DNA of 64,000 nucleotides. Origin: CBDIHP01 sp965279195. GTDB lineage: Bacteria > Planctomycetota > Planctomycetia > Isosphaerales > Isosphaeraceae. Positions within the stretch are counted from its first letter, which is position 1; the number at the start of each line of letters is the position of its first letter. Under the pieces are notes generated by a model that saw only the letters and a list, made by a program, of their open reading frames with translations, made no database searches and had not been told where the DNA came from. Of this stretch, positions 27,854-37,510 are shown in pieces. A program made the position numbers and the translations under genes. Where the stretch lies: the NCBI GenBank assembly GCA_965279195.1, contig CBDIHP010000044.1, positions 62,001 to 126,000 of the forward strand, read 5' to 3'.

Positions 27854-29089
27854 TCACTCCAGGACGCGTTTCCAGGCGGTCGCTTCGCGTTTCCAGCCGA
27901 GGAGGTCGCAGAGGTCGGCCAGCTTGTTCACGGCGGCGTCATAGTCGGGATGGCCGGGGGTCTTGTCGCGTGAGATGTCGATGAACTTGTGGAAGGCGTC
28001 GTCGAGCTGGGTTTCGGCCTTGCGGAGGTCGCGGCTGCGTTTGAGATGCGCGGCGGCGTCGGCGGTGCGGCCGAGACGCTGCTCGATCAGTCCCAGCTTG
28101 TAGAAGGGCTCGGGCAGGCTGGGGTTGAGGTCGGTGGCATGCTTCAGGGCGTCGGCCGCGCCGGGGAGGTCGTTGTCCCACTCGCGGACCTGGCCCCTGT
28201 ACTTCCAGATCACCGGATCTTTCTGGATCGCCTCGGTCCGCGGAAGCCTGGCGACGGTCGACCGGAGCGCCTCGCGGTCCCCCTTCTGCTGGAGGATGTC
28301 GAGGTACGTCCGCCAGGCGGCGGGATCCTCGGGCCGCGCGGCGAGGGCCGCCTGGATCTGGGCCTCGGCGCCGGAGGCGTTCTCGGTCGCCTGCTCCTCG
28401 GCGGCCAGGGCGATCCGGGCCTGCCAGTCCTCGGGGTCGGCCTTCGCGCAGGCCCGCAGCCGGGCGACCGCCTCGGGGTGGGCGATCCGTTCCAGCTCGG
28501 CCCGCATCCGCATGATCATGATGTCGGGCCGCTCGGCCGGGGTGCCGAGTTCATAGGACTTCATGAGGATGTCACGCGCCTCGTCGAGGCGATTCTCCAG
28601 CACGTAATGCCCGATGAGTTCCCGGGCCGCACCCTGGTAGTACCGGGGCGAGACCGGGTGCAAGGGGTCCCCGTCGACGAGCTTGAGCCAGGCGGCCTCG
28701 GCCTGTCTCATGAGGTCGACCTGCTTGAACGACTGGGCCTCGATGAACAGCGACTCCGCCTTGTTCGGGGACCAGTCGGGGACCTCGTGCAGGAGCCGGG
28801 CGCAGCCGAGATAGTCCTCCGCCTTGGCCAGGATCCGGGCCAGCTTCATCCGGGCGTTGAAGTCATGCCTCGACCGGGCGACCTGCGTTTGGAGGACCGC
28901 CCTCGCCTCGTCGGGCTTCGACCGTGCGAGGAGGACGTCGACCGCGCGGGCGTCGGGGACCGGGGCGTGGTCTCCCCATGCCCACCAGGCGTTGAGCCCG
29001 ATCATGCCGATGCTGAGGAGGATGCCGGTCGCCCCGATCAGTCGGCGGCCGAGCGACGGCCGGGGCCGGGTTGCGATCGTCTGCGCCAT
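27854..29089 (-). CDS. Membrane-anchored TPR protein
   Basis: The 411-aa protein has one N-terminal membrane helix (LIGATGILLSIGMIGLNAWWAW). A solenoid of tetratricopeptide-like repeats follows, including AVLQTQVARSRHDFNARMKLARILAKAEDYLGCARLL and the late consensus-like ADALKHATDLNPSLPEPFYKLGLIEQRLGR. It would act outside the cytoplasm as a protein-interaction scaffold; the partner is unknown. It starts 7 bp after the stop of another TPR gene, so the two form an operon. Confidence 0.75.
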   Translation of the reverse strand: MAQTIATRPRPSLGRRLIGATGILLSIGMIGLNAWWAWGDHAPVPDARAVDVLLARSKPDEARAVLQTQVARSRHDFNARMKLARILAKAEDYLGCARLLHEVPDWSPNKAESLFIEAQSFKQVDLMRQAEAAWLKLVDGDPLHPVSPRYYQGAARELIGHYVLENRLDEARDILMKSYELGTPAERPDIMIMRMRAELERIAHPEAVARLRACAKADPEDWQARIALAAEEQATENASGAEAQIQAALAARPEDPAAWRTYLDILQQKGDREALRSTVARLPRTEAIQKDPVIWKYRGQVREWDNDLPGAADALKHATDLNPSLPEPFYKLGLIEQRLGRTADAAAHLKRSRDLRKAETQLDDAFHKFIDISRDKTPGHPDYDAAVNKLADLCDLLGWKREATAWKRVLE

Positions 29090-29096
29090 GGTCCGG

Positions 29097-30302
29097 TCAC
29101 TTCGGCTGGGGGCCAATTGGGTTTGTTCCCGCGTTTTTCGACTGGATGGCCGCGGCCTTCTGCTGGAACTTCCTCGACTCGTCGGCCTTTCCGAGCTGCC
29201 GGTAGGCCTGGCTCAGGCTGTAGGCGACCTCGTAGGAGTCGGGGGCCAGCGCGGCGGCGCGGGCGAGGTGCTTCGAGGCCGGCTCCGGCCGATTCCGCTG
29301 GAGGTCGAGCCGGCCGAGGTTGAGCAGGGCCGAGGTGTTCTTCGGCGAGAGAGCGAGGATCCGCGACCAGGTCGTTTCGGCCTCGTCGAGCCGGCCGAGC
29401 TGGAGGTAGGCTCGGGCGAGGATGTCGAGCAGGCCGATGTCCCGGTCGGCCTCGGGGAACCGCTGGAGCTTTGAGATCACGTCGGCGGCCCGGCCGACCT
29501 TGAGCAGGTCGTCGGTGTAGTGGGCCCAGAAGAGGGTGCGGTTCAGCGGGGTCAGCTTCAGGTCGGGGTCGAGCCGGAGGACGGCCTCGAAGCTGCCGAC
29601 CGATTCCTCGATCTGGCCATCGTCGTGGAACGCGAGAGCCTGGAGTGTCCGGCCCACGACGGTCGGCGAGACCATGCGGTCGCGGATGAAGGTCCAGTGC
29701 CCCTGGGTGGTGGTGGGGGAGTAGATGTCCGTCGGCCGGTCGGGCAGCTCGACGAGCCTCTCGGCGACGCCCTTCAGCTCGGCCCATCGGGCCTGAGAGA
29801 GATACACGCCGCCGAGGAACTTCAACGCGGTGGCGTCGGTCGGGTCGAGTTCGAGGATCTCTCGGTATGCCGCGACGGCCGGCTCCCGGCGGTTCGACCG
29901 CACGAGCCCGTAGGCCCGGTAGTGCCGGTCCTCGGGCGTGAGCGCGCCGGCTTTCCTGTAGTAGGGCTCGGCCTGGTCGACGAAGTCGAGCCGGCTGAGG
30001 CAGCGCGCGGCGATCCGCGCGGCGTCGCGGCTCCAGGGGCGGGAGTCGAGGTGTTCGAGCGCGGCCTGGAGCGCGTCGGCGAACTGGCTCTTCGACTCGG
30101 CCGCCACAGCCCTGGAGAGGGCGGGCGAGCGTGTGGCGTTCCAGTAGGTCCCGGCGGCCAGGGCGAGCAGCAACGCCGAGCCCAGGACCAGGCGACCGGC
30201 CCCGGCCCCCCGGGATGGGGAGGACGGCTTGCGAACCGGCACGGCGGTCGGTTCCGGCAGCGTTTCGCGATCGGGAGTGGACGCCGGGACGGCCTGCGCC
30301 AT
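29097..30302 (-). CDS. Membrane-anchored TPR protein, first gene of a TPR pair
   Basis: The 401-aa protein has a short Pro-rich cytoplasmic tail, one membrane helix (LVLGSALLLALAAGTYW) and multiple TPR units. These include PAVAAYREILELDPTDATALKFLGGVYLSQARW and DEAETTWSRILALSPKNTSALLNLGRLDLQRNR. The ATG giving MAQAVPAST was chosen; upstream in-frame sequence is low-complexity. It is divergent from the ternary-like cluster, with about 280 bp between the starts. Confidence 0.78.
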   Translation of the reverse strand: MAQAVPASTPDRETLPEPTAVPVRKPSSPSRGAGAGRLVLGSALLLALAAGTYWNATRSPALSRAVAAESKSQFADALQAALEHLDSRPWSRDAARIAARCLSRLDFVDQAEPYYRKAGALTPEDRHYRAYGLVRSNRREPAVAAYREILELDPTDATALKFLGGVYLSQARWAELKGVAERLVELPDRPTDIYSPTTTQGHWTFIRDRMVSPTVVGRTLQALAFHDDGQIEESVGSFEAVLRLDPDLKLTPLNRTLFWAHYTDDLLKVGRAADVISKLQRFPEADRDIGLLDILARAYLQLGRLDEAETTWSRILALSPKNTSALLNLGRLDLQRNRPEPASKHLARAAALAPDSYEVAYSLSQAYRQLGKADESRKFQQKAAAIQSKNAGTNPIGPQPK

Positions 30303-30579
30303 CGGACTGGGTGCTTTCGTGCCGGATTCGTGCGAACGGGGCGGAGGAGATGGGGGTCCGGATCGTGCCCGACCTCGCATCTCGGCGGGGCACAGGGTCC
30401 CAGTGTAGCGTCGGGGAAGGCGTTCCTCCAAGCCTCCCGGCGAGGTCGACGCGTCCCCGGGCCCAGGCGGAGTGCGCCGGGCCGGGCGAATCCGATCGAG
30501 AATCCCTGCCGCGTCCTTCCCCGGTCGAGTAAGATCGGATCAGGACCGACCGCGAGGCGACTGTCAGCGAGGGCGACGG

Positions 30580-31386
30580 ATGGGACGAGCCGGGGGATGG
30601 GAATCGGTCCGCGGGGCGAGGCTGCCCGCGTCGGCGATCGACGCCCTCGCCGCCCTCCGGCGCGAGTCGGGTGTCGCGCTGGCCTGGGAGCCCGCCGAGG
30701 CCCGCGCCTGGGTCGAATGGTCGTCCCACTCCGATGCCGAGGCGATCCTCCGGGCGCTCCGGCCGGTGCGCGGGATCGAGTTCTTCGAACGCCGCGACGA
30801 CGCGTGGCATCCCTTCGGGCGATCCCTCCCGGCCTGGGACGTCCCCCCTCGCGATTCCGATCCGATCCGGCTCGACCGCGCGATCATCCCGGGGGCCCTG
30901 GTGATCGAGCAGCCGTCCGGCCCGGCGCTCGAACCGGTCGAGTTGCGGCTGGTGCCCGACGACCGCCCCCGGCCGGCGACGGCGGCGCGCGGCCGTCTGG
31001 AGGACCTCGCCCGTTGGGCAGACTCCGCCCCGACGGCCCGGATCGAGGCCCTGGAGGCGACCGTCTCGGGGGACTCCGTCCTTGTCCGGTCGAGGCACGT
31101 CGGCGAGACCCCCGCGTGGCGCGGGGACGTGCGGTTCTGGGGCCGGCGGGTCCTGATCCCGCTGGGGTTCCGGGTCGAACCCGGCCTCTCCGAATCTGGC
31201 CTGTGCGAGGCGCTCGGGATGGCGGGGCGGGATCGTCCCGACCTCGCGGACGACCCGGCCCGGGGCATCGTCCTTTTCGATCAGGACGGGGTCCAGTGGA
31301 TCGAGTCGTCCGCCTTCCGGACGCTGTCGCGGGCGAGCTGCCGGCTCTCGGCCAGCCGGTCCGCGAATGAGGGGGCCCCGCGATGA
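30580..31386 (+). CDS. Unknown protein, bpX-like domain; first gene of ternary-like cluster
   Basis: The 268-aa soluble protein has no signal peptide or membrane helix. Tentatively, from memory, its layout resembles the bpX domains of MoxR-vWA-beta-propeller ternary systems: an N-terminal small domain, a WADSAPTARIEALEATVSGDSVLVR core, then VLIPLGFRVEPGLSESGLCEAL, and an ending of DQDGVQWIESSAFRTLSRASCRL. This is not a firm family call. Its stop overlaps the start of the next gene (ATGA), so it is translated with the vWA/propeller protein. Confidence 0.55.
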   Translation: MGRAGGWESVRGARLPASAIDALAALRRESGVALAWEPAEARAWVEWSSHSDAEAILRALRPVRGIEFFERRDDAWHPFGRSLPAWDVPPRDSDPIRLDRAIIPGALVIEQPSGPALEPVELRLVPDDRPRPATAARGRLEDLARWADSAPTARIEALEATVSGDSVLVRSRHVGETPAWRGDVRFWGRRVLIPLGFRVEPGLSESGLCEALGMAGRDRPDLADDPARGIVLFDQDGVQWIESSAFRTLSRASCRLSASRSANEGAPR

Positions 31387-34319
31387 GGCGAGAGGCCGCC
31401 TACCTGACAATCCCGCCCGCCTACGCGAACCGCCTCGGCGGCCTGGCCTGGTCGCCCCGCGGGGACGCGATCGACTGGGTCCGGCGCGACGGGTCGGAGG
31501 AGGGCCTCCAGACGTTCCTGTTCCCCTCGGAACTCGCGGAGTTCCTCGACGGGGTGGCCTCGGGGCGCGAGGGCAGGCTGCTGCACTTCGCGCACGCCCT
31601 GCACCTGCTCACGATGCTGGGCCTCCGCCCCCGGCCCTACGATCCGGAGGAGACGCTGCCGCCCCCGCCGCCCTCGGGGCTTCTGCGTCTTTCGAGGATC
31701 TTCATCGCCGAGGGCAAGCCGCTGCGGAACGCCGGGGTGCTCTGCGGCCGACTCTGCCGCGATGTCGTCTCCCCCCACGAGGTCCCGGAACCGTCCGAAC
31801 TCCGGCTCTGGCTCGCCAACGACGGCCCCCGGGTCGCGATGATGCTCCGCTCGCGCGGGCAGGGCTCGAACCAGTGGGAGCCGGTCATCGGCCCCGACGA
31901 CTTCGAGCACATCCTCGCCGCCGCAGTGGACCCGATCGGCGACGAGGAGCTGGCGACCTGGTTCCGCAACGGCTCGGGGCCGATCGGGGACGTCGCCGAG
32001 CAACTGTCCGACGGGCTCCTGGCCCTCAAGCCCCGCTCGCTCGAAGCGGCCCTGGCCGCGCTGGCGCGCCGCGACCGGCTCGCCGGGGCCGTGCCGATCG
32101 TGGACCAGCTGGACAGCGCCCTGGCCTTGCCTCCGAGGCGGAGCCTGCCCCAGACCCTCCCGACGGGGGGCTACGCCGACATCGGGACGAGGGGCCGTCC
32201 CGAGCAGATCCTCCCGAGCCAGTTCGGGCTCGAAGACCTGGAATTCCTCCGCCGGCACGCCGAGCACGAACTCCTCTACTTCCAGCGCGAGGAGCCGAAC
32301 CGCTCGACCACGGAGGAGCTGGTCCTGCTGCTCGACCAGGGGGTCCGGACCTGGGGCAAGCCTAGGCTCGCTTTGAGCGCGGCGGCCCTGGCCCTGGCGA
32401 AGCACGCGGTCCGGCGCAGCCAGGCGGTCCTCGTCGGCGGAACCAGCAGCCTCGGCCGGCTGTTCGACCCGAGGCTCGCCAACGACGAGGCGCTCGGGCT
32501 GCTATGGGAGGCCAGCGACCTCACGGCCAACCCCGCCGCCGCGCTCCGGGCGGTCCTCGACGAGCCGGGGGCGGATGGCGGCGTGTCGGCCCGGGATGTC
32601 GTTCTGCTCACGCACCCCCGCAGCGCGATCATGGCGGAGGTCGGCGACGCCGCGCGGCTCGCGCCGGCGGGCGTCCGGGTCTTCGCCGTCGCGATCGACG
32701 AGGCCGGGCAGGTCGGCGTCCGCGAGTATCGGGCCGGGGCGACCCTCAAGGTGGGCGACTTCCGCGTCCGCTGGCCCGAGCCCCGCATCCCGGCCCCGAA
32801 GCGGCCGTCCGGCAAGACCCGGCGGTCGGCCTGGACCGGCGACGTCGAGCCGGTCGGGTATCCCTTCCCCGTGCGCTGGGATGAGCCCCCCAGCCCGATC
32901 CAGTTCGACTTCGACCCCGACAGCCGATGGCTGTTCGCCGCCTCGCCGCGCGGGTTCGTGCACGTCTGGGAGCTGAACAGCGAGGTCGAGGAGACGCTCC
33001 CCCGGGCCATGCTCGAGGACGACATCATCGACAAGTTCGACATGGTCCTGGGCGTCCGGGGCGGGTTCGTGGTCGCGGGCCGAATGGCCCGCTCGCTGGT
33101 GATCGCCCACTACGACCTGGCGACCCGCACTGTCCATTCGAGGATCCTCGGCTCGACCTGGAACCAGCCCTGGCAGTGGTTCTACCGCAAGGAAGACCAC
33201 CTGATCATCGCCCGGGGCCGCGACCTCTGCCGGGGCTATGACCTCGCGACCCGGCAGGTCTACCTGTCACGCGGGACCCGAACGCGGGTGCCGCTGCGCC
33301 TGATGAAGGCGTTCGAGTCGGCGAACAATCATCTCCAGCCCCCGCCGATCCTCAAGGTCGTCCACGACGGCACCGAACAGCCCGATCGCGGCGAGTGGAT
33401 CGACTTAGACCGCAAGTCCGGCCGGGTGACCATGCATGGGCTGGCCGACAACTGGGAGTTCGTCACCACGGCCGACGGCCGCCCTGCCTTCCGCGAAACC
33501 TGGATCGAGCACGCCCAGCGCCGGGGGGACGTGCTGGCGATGGTGACCTGCAGCACGGGCGATCCGGCCCGGCTCTGGATCGTCGACGGCCCGACGGGCG
33601 AGACGATCCGGGAGTATGACCACCAGCCGACGCGGCTGCGGTTCCTGCTCTCGCCCGACGGCCGATGGATCGTGAGGGCGCTCGGGTCGAGGAAATTCGA
33701 CATCCGCCCGCTGAACGGCCCGCCTCGCCGTCTCAGCCTCGCGAACGTGCCGAGGACGGATGGGGATCTGCCCCGGATCAGCCTCGGCCCCTGGGGGGTC
33801 TTCCTGCGATGGAACACGACGAGGACCGTCCGGATCCACTGGAACGGCGGCCTCCTCCGATGGGCGGATCGGATCGGCCACCACTGGTCGGACGGCCTGG
33901 ACGCCGGCCTGGCCCCCGATCCCTGGGATGACGTCTCGGGGACGCTGCAATACTCCGCCAATGGATTCGGCGCCGCCCCGAACCCGAGTTCGCTCGCCTA
34001 CGACCCGGGCCGGTTCCTGGCCGCGACCCGGCTGGAGCACCTCAGTGTGGTCCTGGACCGGAACGGCTTGGTGATCTTCTGGGGCCGAGAGCGCGGACTG
34101 ATCGGTGTCATCGACGCCCGTTCGGCGACGGCCTGGATGCCGGACGGCTCGACCTGGCCGCTGGCGGGCGAGGAGGCGAAGCTGGCCGATTATCAGGCCC
34201 TGAGCCGGCACCTCGGCCAGGCGCTCCTGCGGGCCGAGTCGCATGCCCCGGCGCTCATGCCGCCCCCGCCGTTCGACCCGGCGGGGCCGCAGCCTTCCCC
34301 GTTGAAGGAGTCGCGCTGA
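31383..34319 (+). CDS. Large protein with degenerate vWA-like domain and C-terminal beta-propeller-like region
   Basis: The 978-aa protein lacks a signal peptide. Residues of about 305-450 look like a von Willebrand A fold: LVLLLDQGVRTWGKPRLALSAAALALA (Asp318), DVVLLTHPR and GVRVFAVAIDEAG. The MIDAS D-x-S-x-S is replaced by D-Q-G-V-R, so metal binding is doubtful. The region from about 500 to 900 shows repeated short blades with Asp-Gly or Trp motifs (FDPDSRWLFAASPRGFVHVWEL, LLSPDGRWIVRAL), as in WD40-like propellers. A vWA-propeller fusion next to a bpX-like gene matches part of the ternary systems described in planctomycetes. The start and stop both overlap neighbouring genes. Confidence 0.65.
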   Translation: MRREAAYLTIPPAYANRLGGLAWSPRGDAIDWVRRDGSEEGLQTFLFPSELAEFLDGVASGREGRLLHFAHALHLLTMLGLRPRPYDPEETLPPPPPSGLLRLSRIFIAEGKPLRNAGVLCGRLCRDVVSPHEVPEPSELRLWLANDGPRVAMMLRSRGQGSNQWEPVIGPDDFEHILAAAVDPIGDEELATWFRNGSGPIGDVAEQLSDGLLALKPRSLEAALAALARRDRLAGAVPIVDQLDSALALPPRRSLPQTLPTGGYADIGTRGRPEQILPSQFGLEDLEFLRRHAEHELLYFQREEPNRSTTEELVLLLDQGVRTWGKPRLALSAAALALAKHAVRRSQAVLVGGTSSLGRLFDPRLANDEALGLLWEASDLTANPAAALRAVLDEPGADGGVSARDVVLLTHPRSAIMAEVGDAARLAPAGVRVFAVAIDEAGQVGVREYRAGATLKVGDFRVRWPEPRIPAPKRPSGKTRRSAWTGDVEPVGYPFPVRWDEPPSPIQFDFDPDSRWLFAASPRGFVHVWELNSEVEETLPRAMLEDDIIDKFDMVLGVRGGFVVAGRMARSLVIAHYDLATRTVHSRILGSTWNQPWQWFYRKEDHLIIARGRDLCRGYDLATRQVYLSRGTRTRVPLRLMKAFESANNHLQPPPILKVVHDGTEQPDRGEWIDLDRKSGRVTMHGLADNWEFVTTADGRPAFRETWIEHAQRRGDVLAMVTCSTGDPARLWIVDGPTGETIREYDHQPTRLRFLLSPDGRWIVRALGSRKFDIRPLNGPPRRLSLANVPRTDGDLPRISLGPWGVFLRWNTTRTVRIHWNGGLLRWADRIGHHWSDGLDAGLAPDPWDDVSGTLQYSANGFGAAPNPSSLAYDPGRFLAATRLEHLSVVLDRNGLVIFWGRERGLIGVIDARSATAWMPDGSTWPLAGEEAKLADYQALSRHLGQALLRAESHAPALMPPPPFDPAGPQPSPLKESR

Positions 34320-37300
34320 TGGGTTCGTCGGGGGAGATCGCCCGGTCCTTCTCGCGGACCATCGCGCCACGTTTGAGGCGGATCGAGGCCGGTGCGCCCG
34401 CGGATGCGCTCCTGGTGGAGACCGACCGGGCGTCGGCGCTGTTCGACGTCCTGACACTCCTCGGTGGCGAGTCCCGCATCCCCGCCTACCGGGTCGCCGG
34501 TGGCGTCCTGATCCGGCTCCCCGCCGGCCGCGACGCCCGGCTGGATGCGACGCTGGCCGCGAAGGGGACGCGGCTGCGGTCGCTGGCCCCCCGGTTCTTC
34601 CTGCCCGTCGACGCCGATATCGTGCCCGCGCTTCTGGACGACGAGGCGGCCGGTCTGACCAGGGATCGCGGGCTGGTGCTGCTGCCCGACGGCCGCGCCC
34701 TGGCGTTCGACCCGAAGTCGCCCCTCGGCCTGGCCGAACTCTGCCGCGTCCGCCGCGGGCCGCTCCGCGACTGGAAGCCGGCGGCCGAGCCCCCCCGGTT
34801 CGCGGACCGCCTGGAGCTGATCACGCGGATCGTCCCGCTCGGCGACGGCGGCGGGATGGGCGAGGGCTTCGCGTCGGATCCCGACGGCGGCGATCCTCTG
34901 GAGGAACTCGGCGACGAGATCGGGACCGAGTCCCCCAGGCCGCCGGAGTGCACCCCGGGCCAGACGATCCTCGGCCGCGCCACCTATCACGCGGGGCAGG
35001 GGATGCACTCGCTGGGCAAGTGGCTGGGCATCGAGAAGCTTACGGACCTCGGGGCCTCGATGATGGGCAAGGCGATGTCGATCGCCCCCAGGCTCAGCGA
35101 GGCCATCCTCGGCAAGCAGGAGGGGGCGATCCGCGAACTCCTCCGGATGTTCCAGGAGGGACGGATCGAGGACGCGCTCCGGCACGCCCTGCCCGTGGGG
35201 GGCAACTTCGGGCGGGGCTCGGGGATCTCCGGCGACGCCGAGTTGCCGGTCAACGACACGAAGTACTCGCTCAAGTCGCTGATGGGCGACGGCGGTCCGC
35301 GAGGCCCATCGGCCCTCTGGATCGGCGGGCTGGATCTGCAGGAGGCCCTCTTCCGCGAATACCATCGCGCGGCGGCCGAGGCCCTGGTCCGGGGCGACAT
35401 CCGGCGGGCGGCGTTCATCCACGCCAGGCTGCTCAACGACCACCGCACGGCCGCCGAGATCCTCGACAAGGGGGGCCTGCATCACGACGCCGCCTGGATC
35501 TACCTCAACAAGCTCAACGACCCCCTCCGCGCCGCCCAGGCGTTCGAGACGGCGGGCGAGATCGGCCGGGCCCTGTCGATCTACGTCCAGCGCGAGGAGC
35601 ATGCCCTGGCCGGCGACCTGCTGAGGCGGAGCGGCGATCCCGAGGCGGCCCTGCCGCACTACCGGCGAGCGGCCGAGGTCTGGGCGGCTCGCCCCGGTGC
35701 GTCCGGTGCCCTCGACGCAGGCGACCTGATCCGGGACAGGGCCGGGCGGCCCGACCTGGCCATGCCTTACTACGTGCTCGGCTGGTCCCGACGGCCCGAC
35801 CCGGCGTCGCTCAACTGCGCCCTGCGGCTGGCGAACCGGCTCGGGGATCTTGCCGACGCCGACGGCCTGCTCGCCCTGATCGGCGAGGCCGACCTGGAGT
35901 TTCAGGGCGTCGGCCGGGATGACGAGGCCGCGCGGTTCTATCACAATGTCGCCCAGCTCGCCGAGCGTCCCGCGCTCGCGGCGGCGCGGGACGACCTCCG
36001 CGACCGCGCTCTGCTGGGCCTGGCCGCGAAGCTCCGCCAGGGGGTCGCGGTCCGGCCGAATGACGCCGGCCTGGTCTCGACCCTGCTCGGCCAGGCGAAC
36101 GCCTGGTCCCCCGAGGTCCTGAGCGACGCCCAGGCCGCCGTGCATGAGGCGGCGACCCAGGAGCGGAACCGCCGGTCCGCCCGCGGAGCCCGTCCCGCGA
36201 GCGTCGAGGCGTCGTCGAAGCCGTTCGCGACGCTCGACATCCAGACCGACCGGCGGGTCACGGCCGTCGCGGCGACCCTGATGGGCGAACTGTTCGTCGG
36301 ATTCGAGGACGGGAGCCTGGCGCGGGTCTTCCGCGGGGGGCAGTGCGACTGGCTCTGCCGGATCGGGCCGAGCTCCTACGCGGAGGAGCGGTGCGTCGGC
36401 ATCCCATCGGACCCGATCCGGTTCCAACCCAGGGATCCTCGCGGCCATGTCCGGTCGATCGCGGTCGATCCCGGCGGCCATGGAGTCGCCGCGCTCTGGT
36501 CGGGCGGCTTCCTTCACACCTTCTCTCGGGAGTCCGAAGGGACCATGCCCTTCGATGGCGATCCCGGGGCGACGTGGTTCCTGCCGGCCTTCACGCCGCA
36601 TACGTTCAGCGGTGGCGGTTCGGCCTGGATGACCCCCTACTTGCCAGCCCGCGAGGGCGTGCGCCTCCGGATCGCATTGTTCGATGGAGAGCGGATCCAG
36701 TTCGATACCGGCTCGCCGTCGCTCGGGATCCGCTTCACCGCCGTGCCGATCGACTTCTGCAAGGAGACCCCCCGGGCCGGCCTGCTGCTCGACCGGCCGT
36801 CGACCTCGAAGGGGACGATCCCGCTGATCCTGACCCACGACGGCCCCGACTGGTGCCTGATCGACCTGGAGGGCAAGTCGCCGAGGCGTCGCTATCTCGG
36901 CTGGGAACCGGGCACCCCGAAGGATCTGCTGGCTGTGCCCTCGCTCTCGTCGCTGCCGGTCGAGCCTGGAGTGGTCGAGCTGGCGGGGGTGACCGACGAC
37001 GGAGGCCTGCGGTGGTCGTCGCTGACGATCGGCGAGCGGGACTTCATCCTGTCGGGGAAGGCGGGGGCCGACGATACGGTTTATACCTCGGCGCGGCTGA
37101 TCCGCCCCGGCGTGGTGATCGCGACGACCGAGGCCGAGGTCCGGCAGTTCCACTGCGACGCCCGTCGGATGCGGCTGCTCGCCAGCCTCCCCCTGCCGGC
37201 GGGGGCCAGCGTCGTCGGCATCGCGGCGGGGGGCCGGGCCGATCTCCTGCAGCTGGTGACTTCCGACGGGCGGCTACTCTCCGGCAGGATGCCGGCGTGA
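34319..37300 (+). CDS. Large protein with helical-solenoid middle and C-terminal propeller-like region
   Basis: The 993-aa protein has no signal peptide. An N-terminal domain of about 150 residues (RRIEAGAPADALLVETDRASALFDVL, then LLPDGRALAFDPKSPLGLAELC) precedes a region of about 330-560 built of alpha-alpha repeats (HARLLNDHRTAAEILDKGGLHHDAAWIYL and following). A beta-rich part ends the protein (TAVAATLMGELFVGFEDGSLARVF, VRSIAVDPGGHGVAALWSGGFLHTF). The ATG overlaps the previous stop (TGATG). Domain order and coupling suggest the third component of a bpX/vWA/propeller system; function unknown. Confidence 0.6.
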   Translation: MGSSGEIARSFSRTIAPRLRRIEAGAPADALLVETDRASALFDVLTLLGGESRIPAYRVAGGVLIRLPAGRDARLDATLAAKGTRLRSLAPRFFLPVDADIVPALLDDEAAGLTRDRGLVLLPDGRALAFDPKSPLGLAELCRVRRGPLRDWKPAAEPPRFADRLELITRIVPLGDGGGMGEGFASDPDGGDPLEELGDEIGTESPRPPECTPGQTILGRATYHAGQGMHSLGKWLGIEKLTDLGASMMGKAMSIAPRLSEAILGKQEGAIRELLRMFQEGRIEDALRHALPVGGNFGRGSGISGDAELPVNDTKYSLKSLMGDGGPRGPSALWIGGLDLQEALFREYHRAAAEALVRGDIRRAAFIHARLLNDHRTAAEILDKGGLHHDAAWIYLNKLNDPLRAAQAFETAGEIGRALSIYVQREEHALAGDLLRRSGDPEAALPHYRRAAEVWAARPGASGALDAGDLIRDRAGRPDLAMPYYVLGWSRRPDPASLNCALRLANRLGDLADADGLLALIGEADLEFQGVGRDDEAARFYHNVAQLAERPALAAARDDLRDRALLGLAAKLRQGVAVRPNDAGLVSTLLGQANAWSPEVLSDAQAAVHEAATQERNRRSARGARPASVEASSKPFATLDIQTDRRVTAVAATLMGELFVGFEDGSLARVFRGGQCDWLCRIGPSSYAEERCVGIPSDPIRFQPRDPRGHVRSIAVDPGGHGVAALWSGGFLHTFSRESEGTMPFDGDPGATWFLPAFTPHTFSGGGSAWMTPYLPAREGVRLRIALFDGERIQFDTGSPSLGIRFTAVPIDFCKETPRAGLLLDRPSTSKGTIPLILTHDGPDWCLIDLEGKSPRRRYLGWEPGTPKDLLAVPSLSSLPVEPGVVELAGVTDDGGLRWSSLTIGERDFILSGKAGADDTVYTSARLIRPGVVIATTEAEVRQFHCDARRMRLLASLPLPAGASVVGIAAGGRADLLQLVTSDGRLLSGRMPA

Positions 37301-37510
37301 CCGGAGCGGCCGCGGCGGGTCGGGTCGGGCGGCCCTTTCTGGTCGGGGCGGCTTGACTGGACGGGGGGTATGCTTAGACTGGAGCCCTCTCAACCGATCG
37401 CAGCGAAGCTCGGATCGGCGACCGCTCTGACGTTGTGCGAGACGCGGCCGTTTTTCCTCGAATTTTTCGCGAAGCGAAACGAACCTCAAGCCGCGCCGAG
37501 ACGTAACGAC

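Noticed and set aside
34193..37153. A 986-codon open frame opposite the third ternary-like gene
   Set aside because: Low-complexity Arg/Gly/Pro-rich translation typical of an antisense shadow; the + strand gene is coupled to its neighbour and has coherent repeats.
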